Below are positions 41,124 to 47,900 of a stretch of 64,000 nucleotides of DNA, one piece after another. This DNA is from Paracoccus zhejiangensis (GTDB lineage: Bacteria > Pseudomonadota > Alphaproteobacteria > Rhodobacterales > Rhodobacteraceae). Position 1 is the stretch's first letter, and each line of letters starts with the position of its first letter. The notes beneath the pieces were generated by a model. That model was not told where the DNA came from and made no database searches. It saw nothing but the letters and a program-made list of their open reading frames with translations. The stretch lies in contig NZ_CP025430.1 of the NCBI RefSeq assembly GCF_002847445.1, positions 930,001 to 994,000 on the forward strand, written 5' to 3'. The position numbers and the translations under genes were made by a program.

Positions 41124-42839
41124 CTAGAACAGGCCCTGAACCTCGCCCGAGGGGTTCAGCCCGATCACCTCGGCGGCGGGCGTTCGCGGCAGGCCCGGCA
41201 TGGTCATCACCTCGCCGCAGATGGCGACAATGAAGCCCGCGCCGGCGGCCAGCCGCACCTCGCGGATGGGCACCGAATGGCCGGTCGGCGCGCCGCGCCG
41301 GGTCGGGTCGGTGGTAAAGCTGTACTGGGTCTTGGCCATGCAGATCGGCAGATGACCGTAACCCTGTTCTTCCCAGTCCTTCAGCTGGGCGCGGATCTTG
41401 CTGTCGGCGATCACCTCGTCGGCATGGTAGATGCGCTTGGCGATGGTCTCGATCTTGGCAAAAAGCGGCATCTCGTCGGGATAGAGCGGGGCGAACTCAG
41501 CCGCGCCCTTCTCGGCGATCTCGACCACCTTGCGGGCCAGATCCAGCGTGCCCTGCGAGCCATCGGCCCAGTGCTTGCAAAGGATCGCCTCGACGCCGTT
41601 CTGGCGCGCGTAATCCTGCACCGCCTGCACCTCGGCATCGGTATCGCTGACGAAATGGTTGATCGCCACGATCACCGGCACGCCGAAGCTTTTGACATTG
41701 GCGATGTGACGGCCCAGGTTCACCAGACCCTTCTTCACCGCCGCGACATTTTCCGGGCCGAGATCGGCCTTGGCGACACCGCCATTCATCTTCAGCGCGC
41801 GCACGGTGGCAACGATCACCGCCACATCCGGCGCGATCCCGGCCTTGCGGCACTTGATGTCGAAGAATTTTTCCGCGCCCAGATCGGCACCGAACCCTGC
41901 CTCGGTGACGACATAATCCGCCAGCTTCAGCGCCGTGGTGGTGGCGATGACCGAGTTGCAGCCGTGCGCAATGTTCGCAAACGGGCCACCGTGGACAAAG
42001 GCCGGGTTGTTCTCCAGCGTCTGCACAAGGTTCGGCTGCATCGCGTCCTTCAAGAGGACGGTCATTGCCCCGTCAGCCTTGATGTCGCGGCAATAGACCG
42101 GCGACTTGTCGCGGCGATAGGCCACGATCATCTCGCCAAGACGGTGCTGCAGATCCTCGAGATCGCGCGACAGGCACAGGATCGCCATGACTTCCGAGGC
42201 CACGGTGATGTCAAAGCCGGTCTCGCGCGGGAAGCCGTTGGCGACGCCGCCAAGCGAGCAGGTGATCTGGCGCAGCGCGCGGTCGTTCATGTCCACCACC
42301 CGGCGCCAGACGACGCGGCGCAGGTCGATGTCCTGCTCGTTGCCCCAGTAGATGTGGTTGTCGATCATCGCCGACAGCAGGTTATGGGCGCTGGTGATGG
42401 CGTGGAAATCGCCGGTGAAGTGCAGGTTCATGTCCTCCATCGGGATCACCTGCGCATAGCCGCCCCCCGCCGCGCCACCCTTCATGCCGAAGTTCGGGCC
42501 AAGCGAGGCCTCGCGGATGCAGACGCAGGCGGTCTTGCCGATGGCATTCAGCCCGTCGCCCAGACCCACCGTGGTCGTGGTCTTGCCCTCGCCCGCCGGG
42601 GTCGGGTTGATCGCGGTGACCAGCACCAGCTTGCCATTGGGGCGATCCTGGACCGAGTTGATGAAGCGCTGGCTGAGCTTGGCCTTGTCATGGCCGTAAG
42701 GCAGCAGATCGCCGGCATCGATCCCGAGCTTGGCCCCGATCTCCTGGATCGGGCGCTTCATGGCGGCGTTGGCGATCTCGCTGTCGGTCTTGAATGCGAC
42801 CGGCTTGGCGTCGCGCGGAGCGGCAATAACCTCGTTCAT
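41124..42839 (-). CDS. fhs: Formate--tetrahydrofolate ligase
   Basis: ATP-dependent entry of formate into the folate C1 pool (also called FtfL). 571 residues with the P-loop [18 protein letters not shown] near residue 80 and intact C-terminal motifs. ATG 42839 has no good ribosome binding site of its own, but its AUG overlaps the stop of a short upstream ORF (ATGA) that has two strong sites, so translation is probably coupled. First structural gene of the 12-gene serine-cycle run; folD follows after 104 bp. Two 13-bp palindromes lie about 200 bp upstream. Confidence 0.95.
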   Translation of the reverse strand: MNEVIAAPRDAKPVAFKTDSEIANAAMKRPIQEIGAKLGIDAGDLLPYGHDKAKLSQRFINSVQDRPNGKLVLVTAINPTPAGEGKTTTTVGLGDGLNAIGKTACVCIREASLGPNFGMKGGAAGGGYAQVIPMEDMNLHFTGDFHAITSAHNLLSAMIDNHIYWGNEQDIDLRRVVWRRVVDMNDRALRQITCSLGGVANGFPRETGFDITVASEVMAILCLSRDLEDLQHRLGEMIVAYRRDKSPVYCRDIKADGAMTVLLKDAMQPNLVQTLENNPAFVHGGPFANIAHGCNSVIATTTALKLADYVVTEAGFGADLGAEKFFDIKCRKAGIAPDVAVIVATVRALKMNGGVAKADLGPENVAAVKKGLVNLGRHIANVKSFGVPVIVAINHFVSDTDAEVQAVQDYARQNGVEAILCKHWADGSQGTLDLARKVVEIAEKGAAEFAPLYPDEMPLFAKIETIAKRIYHADEVIADSKIRAQLKDWEEQGYGHLPICMAKTQYSFTTDPTRRGAPTGHSVPIREVRLAAGAGFIVAICGEVMTMPGLPRTPAAEVIGLNPSGEVQGLF

Positions 42840-42913
42840 TGCGCGGCGCCCGTGATGATGCTGACCATGGTCTTTCCTCCCCTGTCTGCCGCGCATTCCG
42901 ACTTGCAGATCAC
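42836..42913 (-). CDS. Short leader ORF overlapping the fhs start
   Basis: A 25-codon frame starting at GTG 42913 with AGGAGG 7 nt upstream, or a 10-codon frame starting at ATG 42868 (peptide [10 protein letters not shown]) with GGGGAGG upstream. Both end at the TGA that overlaps the fhs ATG. The role is probably translational coupling or a leader that senses ribosome movement. The peptide shows no run of a single amino acid and no clear attenuator hairpin follows, so classical attenuation is not supported. Confidence 0.45.
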   Translation of the reverse strand: MICKSECAADRGGKTMVSIITGAAQ

Positions 42914-42932
42914 TGCGGCACCTCCTGCATCT

Positions 42933-42961
42933 AAAAGAAAGGTTAACGCTCAATGGGTCAA
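42933..42961 (-). promoter_or_regulatory. Possible promoter of the fhs operon
   Basis: Read on the minus strand: TTGACC (42961-42956), 17-bp spacer, TCTTTT (42938-42933). The -10 match is poor but resembles the TCTTTA of the OFA promoter. The region is AT-rich compared with its surroundings (42905-42990). Confidence 0.35.
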
Positions 42962-43032
42962 TTTAAATAAAATTTAAGCAGATTTACGGCTTTGAAATCG
43001 TGCCAACTTCATGAGCATCGGGGGAAGGATGT

Positions 43033-43087
43033 GGATGTTTTGTCCCGATTATGTCCACGGCACGGGGCGGATCGGGACATTTTGTCC
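43033..43087. promoter_or_regulatory. Pair of 13-bp operator-like palindromes upstream of fhs
   Basis: 43075-43087 is GGACATTTTGTCC, a perfect palindrome apart from its 3-bp centre. 43033-43045 is GGATGTTTTGTCC, with one degenerate arm. Centres are exactly 42 bp apart. A further half-site, TGTCC, lies at 43052-43056. The same two sequences recur before the OFA transporter gene, with the same spacing. They sit about 200-240 bp before the fhs start codon. Confidence 0.7.
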
Positions 43088-43236
43088 GGTTCATCGGATC
43101 GCTGGCAGGAAAGAAAATTCTGCCACCTTGGTTGCAGGGGCTGGCAGCATCGCCCCTGTGCCCTGTCCGGGCACCCTGCCCCGCCACGCGACTCGGCGCC
43201 AGGGCTGCCCGACGCCTCTCCCGCAAGCCGACAACG

Positions 43237-43268
43237 GAAAACGCAGCGGGCCTTTCGGCCCGCTGCGT
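43237..43268 (-). terminator. Rho-independent terminator of the OFA transporter gene
   Basis: Perfect 12-bp stem ACGCAGCGGGCC / GGCCCGCTGCGT (43241-43252 with 43257-43268). On the minus strand the stem ends in T and is followed by TTTCC. It lies 45 bp after the OFA stop, separating this gene from the fhs operon. Confidence 0.85.
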
Positions 43269-43312
43269 CAGGGTCTGTCAGGCGCTTCCGGGGCGCACGC
43301 CCCGTCAGCCGG

Positions 43313-45034
43313 TCACTCGGCCGGCATGGCCTTGGCCTGCGGCTCGACATGGTGGTGATGTTCCTTCACCGGCCGCATGAACAGGTTGGCGATGAAGCCC
43401 ACGACCAGCAGCGCCGCCATGCAATACATGGTGGTGTTGTAGAGGCTGGGCGTCGGGTCGATGGTGCCCGCAGGCGCGATCTCCATCAGCCCCGAGATTG
43501 TCACCGTCCGCGCCGCCACCAGCTGCTCGAGCTGGGCGATGGGCGCGCCGAAGCGCTCGGCAAAGGCAGCCGGGTCAATCTTCGAGGCCAGATCGGCAAT
43601 TGCCCGGTTCACCGACATTTCGCGCAGCGAGGTGATCGCCAGCGGCCCGAGCACACCGGCTGTGGACCATGCGGTGAGCAGTCGCCCGTGGATGCCGCCG
43701 ACATGCATGGTGCCGAACACATCCGCCAGGTAGGCCGGGATGGTGGCAAAGCCGCCGCCATACATCGAGAAGATCACCATGGTCGCGATGTAGAAGCCGA
43801 TGAGGTAGATCATCGAGGGATTGGTCGCCACGGCATTGGCGAAGAACGGGATCGACAGGTAGAGCGCCGTGCCCAGCACGAAGAAGCACATGTAGGTCGC
43901 CTGCCGGCCCAGATAGTCCGAAGCCGAGGCCCAGAAGAACCGACCGCACATGTTGAAGACCGAGATCATCATCACGTAGGTCGAGGTGAAGGCCGCCGTC
44001 ACCACCAATGGCAGGGCCGAGCCGAAGATCTCGCCCATCATGGTCTTGGCCACCCCGATCACCCCGATCCCGGCGGTGACGTTGAAGCAGAGCATGATCC
44101 ACAGAAGCCAGAATTGCGGCGTCTTCAGCGCCTGGTCGATATGGACGTTGTTCTGCGTGACCATGCCCGACTTGGCGGGTTTCGGCACCCAGCCCGCCGG
44201 TTTCCAGTCAGCCGCCGGCACGCGGTACTGGAAAGCCGCGATCACCATGACGATGAAATAGACAATGCCGAGCGTCAGGAAGGTCTGCGCCGCGCCGGTA
44301 TTGCCGGTGCCGACGACATAGACGCCGGCCTGACCGCCATATTCCGCCGCCTGCGCCGCCGAGGCGATGACCACCTCGACCTGCCCCGCCGCCGTTTGCG
44401 CGAAGACCCGGCCATTCTCGACCACTGTGGCGACCGCGCCCTGCGCGCCAAGAAACTCGGGGGCGCGCTCGTAGAGGTTCAGCAGCCAGCCATTGACCGG
44501 CGCACCGATCATCGCGCCGCCACCAAAGCCCATGATCGCAAGGCCTGTGGCCATGCCGCGACGGTCGGGGAACCAGCGGATCAGCGTCGAGACGGGCGAG
44601 ACATAGCCCAGCCCCAGCCCGCAGCCGCCCAGCACGCCATAGCCCAGGTAGACCATCCACAGCTGATGGCTGGCGATGCCGAAGGACCCGACAACGAAGC
44701 CGCCGCCCCAGAGACAGGCGGCCAGCACGCCGACCATGCGCGGGCCGACCTCTTCCAGCCATTTGCCGGCAAAGGCCGCCGCAAGGCCCAGGAAGACGAT
44801 GGCGACCGAGAAGATCCAGACGACCGAGCCGAGGCTCCAATCCTCGGCGGCCGAGGCGACCACCCCCAGTTCCCGCGTCAGCGGCGGGTTGAAGACCGAC
44901 CAAGCATAGACCGAGCCGATACAGAGATGGATGGCGATGGAGGCCGGCGGCACGCGCCAGCGGTTGAACCCCTCTTTCGCCACGATATGTCGCTTGTGCA
45001 GGAAGCCAAAGGTGCCTCCGGTGTCACTGGCCAT
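43313..45034 (-). CDS. OFA-family MFS transporter (oxalate/formate antiporter type)
   Basis: Inner-membrane carrier, 573 residues from ATG 45034 with GGGAGG upstream. Twelve or so hydrophobic segments; SIAIHLCIGSVYAWSVFNPPLTRELG and the MFS loop WFPDRRGMATGLAIMGFGGGA mark the oxalate:formate antiporter family. It is longer than the 400-residue OxlT because of a hydrophilic insertion in the middle (about residues 200-290) and another before the last segments. The C-terminus has a His run (EHHHHVEP). Placement directly upstream of formate-THF ligase and the serine cycle makes formate or oxalate the likely substrate; this is inference. Confidence 0.88.
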   Translation of the reverse strand: MASDTGGTFGFLHKRHIVAKEGFNRWRVPPASIAIHLCIGSVYAWSVFNPPLTRELGVVASAAEDWSLGSVVWIFSVAIVFLGLAAAFAGKWLEEVGPRMVGVLAACLWGGGFVVGSFGIASHQLWMVYLGYGVLGGCGLGLGYVSPVSTLIRWFPDRRGMATGLAIMGFGGGAMIGAPVNGWLLNLYERAPEFLGAQGAVATVVENGRVFAQTAAGQVEVVIASAAQAAEYGGQAGVYVVGTGNTGAAQTFLTLGIVYFIVMVIAAFQYRVPAADWKPAGWVPKPAKSGMVTQNNVHIDQALKTPQFWLLWIMLCFNVTAGIGVIGVAKTMMGEIFGSALPLVVTAAFTSTYVMMISVFNMCGRFFWASASDYLGRQATYMCFFVLGTALYLSIPFFANAVATNPSMIYLIGFYIATMVIFSMYGGGFATIPAYLADVFGTMHVGGIHGRLLTAWSTAGVLGPLAITSLREMSVNRAIADLASKIDPAAFAERFGAPIAQLEQLVAARTVTISGLMEIAPAGTIDPTPSLYNTTMYCMAALLVVGFIANLFMRPVKEHHHHVEPQAKAMPAE

Positions 45035-45107
45035 GGTCTGCGATCCTCCCAAAAATCGAGCGCCGGCTTGGTCCTCCCGCGGGCGCGATGGCATTTCTGC
45101 ATCAGAC

Positions 45108-45136
45108 TAAAGAGGGAGCGCGGGACATTCTGTCAA
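45108..45136 (-). promoter_or_regulatory. Probable promoter of the OFA transporter gene
   Basis: Minus strand: consensus TTGACA (45136-45131), 17-bp spacer, TCTTTA (45113-45108), about 65 nt before the start codon. The TTGACA shares bases with the nearest palindrome (45123-45135), so a protein bound there would block RNA polymerase. Confidence 0.5.
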
Positions 45137-45265
45137 ATGAAAAATTATTTGTTATCAAAAGGATAGTTGGATGTTTTGTCCCTGCCGATCGGGGCGGGAC
45201 GGGCAATTCAGGACATTCTGTCCGCGCGCCGGAATCTCCGGCGCAACAAGTGGGACATTTTGTCC
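45123..45265. promoter_or_regulatory. Array of four 13-bp operator-like palindromes upstream of the OFA gene
   Basis: Sites, plus strand: 45123-45135 GGACATTCTGTCA; 45169-45181 GGATGTTTTGTCC; 45211-45223 GGACATTCTGTCC; 45253-45265 GGACATTTTGTCC. Centre-to-centre distances are 46, 42 and 42 bp. The two outer sites are perfect GGACA-N3-TGTCC palindromes. Together with the two sites before fhs this gives six copies. The 353-bp gap 45035-45387 holds this array and the promoter but no ORF I believe. Confidence 0.8.
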
Positions 45266-45387
45266 AGATCGGCGGGATTCCCCGGTTGCGCAAGATTCTT
45301 TCGCTGCAATGGGCCGGGCTGAAACGGATGGGGCAAAAGCCGCATCGGCGGACCGGCGGGCGACTCAGCCGAAGGTCTTTCGCGCGT

Positions 45388-46284
45388 TCACATCAGCACA
45401 TGGTTCCGCGGGGTGATCTCGGGCGGCAGTTCTTCTCCCTCGATCAGCGATAGCATGTCGCGCTCGGCCCGGCGGGTCAGCGCCTCGACCGGCAGCGAAT
45501 TCGGCTCGGTGCGGAACGGGTCTTCCAGCTGGTGCCCCAGCGCGTCGAGACCGAAGAAGGTATAGGCGACCAGCAGCACCGGCAGCAGCGCCCACCAGCC
45601 AAGCGATCCGGCAAGTGCGAAGGGCAAGGTCAGGCAGAAGACCAGCGCCGTGCGGTGCAGCAGCAGCGAATAGGCATAGGGCACCGGGGTCGTGGCAATG
45701 CGCTCGCAGCCGCCCTGCACCACCGACAGCGCCCGAAGCTCGGTTTCCAGCACCGAATAGCGGATAGCATCGATCCGTCCGCTGTCCATCAGCGCCAGCG
45801 ACCGCCGGCCCAGCTGATGCAGGATGTAATTCGTGGGATTGGGATCGTCCTCGGCAATCGGGTCCTGCACCCAGCGGGCAATCGTCGCGCGCTCGTCCTG
45901 CCGTCGCAGCCGGGCGGCGAGGCCATTGGTAAAGCCGCAGAGCAGATAGGTCATGCTGCGACGTTCCTCGTGCGGGAGGTCGGCGATCTTGCGGGCGAAG
46001 GACCGGGCAGCGATCAACAGCTCGCCCCAGAGCTTCCGCCCCTCCCACCAGCGCGAATAGCAGGCATCGTTGCGAAAGCTCATGAAGATCGACAGGGCAA
46101 TGCCGATCAGGGTGAAGGGAATGGCGCTGATGCGCTGGAAGATGCCGGGATGTTGCTGTGCCGCCAGCACGGCGATGATCGCGACGATCAGGATGACGGT
46201 CAGCCGCCGCCAGATGCGCGGCAGGATCGAGCCGTTGACGGCGAACAGGATCTCGGCGAAATCGGGCTGTGATCGGACAAGCAT
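45388..46284 (-). CDS. Bestrophin family protein (UPF0187)
   Basis: 298 residues, membrane protein of the bestrophin-like family; bacterial members form pentameric ion channels. MLVRSQPDFAEILFAVNGSILPRIW at the N-terminus, the FRNDACYSRWWEGRKLWGEL segment and GLDALGHQLEDPFRTEPNSLPV near the C-terminus are typical. Some sequence around residues 30-80 and 205-245 forms the membrane helices. It is divergent from the two-component genes at 46521 across 236 bp. Whether it conducts anions such as formate is unknown. Confidence 0.88.
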   Translation of the reverse strand: MLVRSQPDFAEILFAVNGSILPRIWRRLTVILIVAIIAVLAAQQHPGIFQRISAIPFTLIGIALSIFMSFRNDACYSRWWEGRKLWGELLIAARSFARKIADLPHEERRSMTYLLCGFTNGLAARLRRQDERATIARWVQDPIAEDDPNPTNYILHQLGRRSLALMDSGRIDAIRYSVLETELRALSVVQGGCERIATTPVPYAYSLLLHRTALVFCLTLPFALAGSLGWWALLPVLLVAYTFFGLDALGHQLEDPFRTEPNSLPVEALTRRAERDMLSLIEGEELPPEITPRNHVLM

Positions 46285-46520
46285 CCTGCGCTCCGGGTCA
46301 GTTCTGCGGGCCTGCCGGCACCGTGGTCATGGCTGCGGCAACCGGAAACCGTTTCTTCACGCGCATCTTGCCTTTTGACTGCGATGGTTTACCCATGCGT
46401 GGCCGATGGCAGGCGAGGCCGTCAACCCACGATTTCCCGACACTACGGAGATTGTGCCCGATGCGGTATCCTTTTCGGATGACGCAGCGCGAAGGTGGAC
46501 CGGCCCGGGGGGAGGATAAC

Positions 46521-47897
46521 ATGCAAGACGGCGACGAGGCCGCGGGGGTTCAGCCTCCTGACCCGCTGACCGAACAGCTGCGCAACGCCGCCGTCCTCGT
46601 CATCGATGACGAGCCGGGGATGCGCAACTTCCTGGTCAAGACCCTGCGCCCGCATTGCCGCAAGGTGGTCGAGGCCGCCGATGCCGAGACCGCCAGCGAG
46701 ATCCTGGCCCAGATGCGCTTTGACATCGTGCTTCTGGATAACCGGATGCCGGGGCTGTCGGGGATCGAGTGGCTGGGCCAGCAGCGGCAGCGCGGCTGGC
46801 AGTTCGAGGCCATCATGATCACCGCCTTCGCCGACCTGGAAACCGCGATCGAGGCGATGCGCGCGGGCGCGGCGGATTTCCTGCTGAAGCCCTGCCGCTC
46901 GAACCAGGTGCTGAACGCGGTGCGGCGCAGCATGGAACTGGCGCTTCTGCGGCGCGAGAACCTGCTGCTGAAGCATGAGTTGAACCGAGCCGATGTCGGG
47001 CGTTTCCGCCGCAGCGAACTCTTGGGCCAGTCCCCCGCCATCGAGGCGGTTCGCCAGCAGTTGCACCGCCTCGCCAAGCTGCCGACCCCGGTGCTGATCC
47101 ACGGCGAATCCGGCACCGGGAAAGAGGTGGCGGCGCGGGTCCTTCATGCCGCCTCGGACCGCAAGTCGCGACCCTTCGTGCCGATCAACTGTTCGACCAT
47201 CCCCGCCGACCTTCTGGAAATGGAGCTGTTCGGCCATACCCGCGGCGCCTTTGCCGGGGCGGATCAGCGGCGCGAAGGGCTGTTCGTCTCGGCCGAGGGT
47301 GGCACGGTCTTTTTCGACGAGATCGCGGAATTGCCGAAACCGGCGCAGGCCGCGCTGCTGCGCGTGCTCGAGGATCAGACCATCCGCCCGGTCGGATCCG
47401 AGCGAGAGGTGCCCTTGGACCTGCGCTTTGTCTTTGCCACCAGCAAGCAACTGGCCGCCGAGGTCGATGCCGGGCGGTTCCGCGATGACCTGTTCTTCCG
47501 GGTGAACGTGCTCGAGATCCAGATGCCGCCGCTGCGCCTGCGGGAAAGCGACATTCTGGACCTGGCAAAGATGTTCATGACCGAGATCGCAACGGCCTTG
47601 GGGCTGGAGCCGCTGGAGATCGACAGCACGGTGCGCGCGGCGCTTCTGCGCCATGACTGGCCGGGCAATATCCGCGAGCTGCGCAACTTCATCGAACGCT
47701 CGCTGATCTTCGGGCGCTTTCCGCTGGATACGCTCGGCGATGCCGGCCCGAACAGCATCGAGCCACTGGACGCGGTGGAACGCCGCCACATCCTGCACGC
47801 GCTGGACCTCGCCGGTGGCAACCGCACCCGCGCGGCGGAATGGCTGGGCATCTCGCGCAAGACCATCGACCGGAAATGCGCCAGCTGGGGGATCTGA
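46521..47897 (+). CDS. NtrC-type response regulator with GAFAGA in place of GAFTGA
   Basis: 458 residues: receiver domain (acidic D29/D30, phosphorylation site D73), AAA+ domain (Walker A GESGTGKE at 195-202, Walker B GGTVFFDEIAELP, arginine-finger region) and a C-terminal Fis-type helix-turn-helix (NRTRAAEWLGISRKTIDRK). The sigma54-contact loop is GAFAGA (242-247); the Thr that touches sigma54 is Ala. Start 46521 has GGGAGG 7 nt upstream; earlier in-frame ATGs at 46461 and 46479 lack one. The sensor kinase gene follows after 3 bp. DctD-like by domain order, but the signal and targets are unknown. Confidence 0.9.
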   Translation: MQDGDEAAGVQPPDPLTEQLRNAAVLVIDDEPGMRNFLVKTLRPHCRKVVEAADAETASEILAQMRFDIVLLDNRMPGLSGIEWLGQQRQRGWQFEAIMITAFADLETAIEAMRAGAADFLLKPCRSNQVLNAVRRSMELALLRRENLLLKHELNRADVGRFRRSELLGQSPAIEAVRQQLHRLAKLPTPVLIHGESGTGKEVAARVLHAASDRKSRPFVPINCSTIPADLLEMELFGHTRGAFAGADQRREGLFVSAEGGTVFFDEIAELPKPAQAALLRVLEDQTIRPVGSEREVPLDLRFVFATSKQLAAEVDAGRFRDDLFFRVNVLEIQMPPLRLRESDILDLAKMFMTEIATALGLEPLEIDSTVRAALLRHDWPGNIRELRNFIERSLIFGRFPLDTLGDAGPNSIEPLDAVERRHILHALDLAGGNRTRAAEWLGISRKTIDRKCASWGI

Positions 47898-47900
47898 GCC

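Noticed and set aside
42989..43006. Possible sigma54 promoter (TTGGCACG on the minus strand) before fhs
   Set aside because: The GG and GC elements are 12 rather than 10 bp apart, and the TTGC element is missing.
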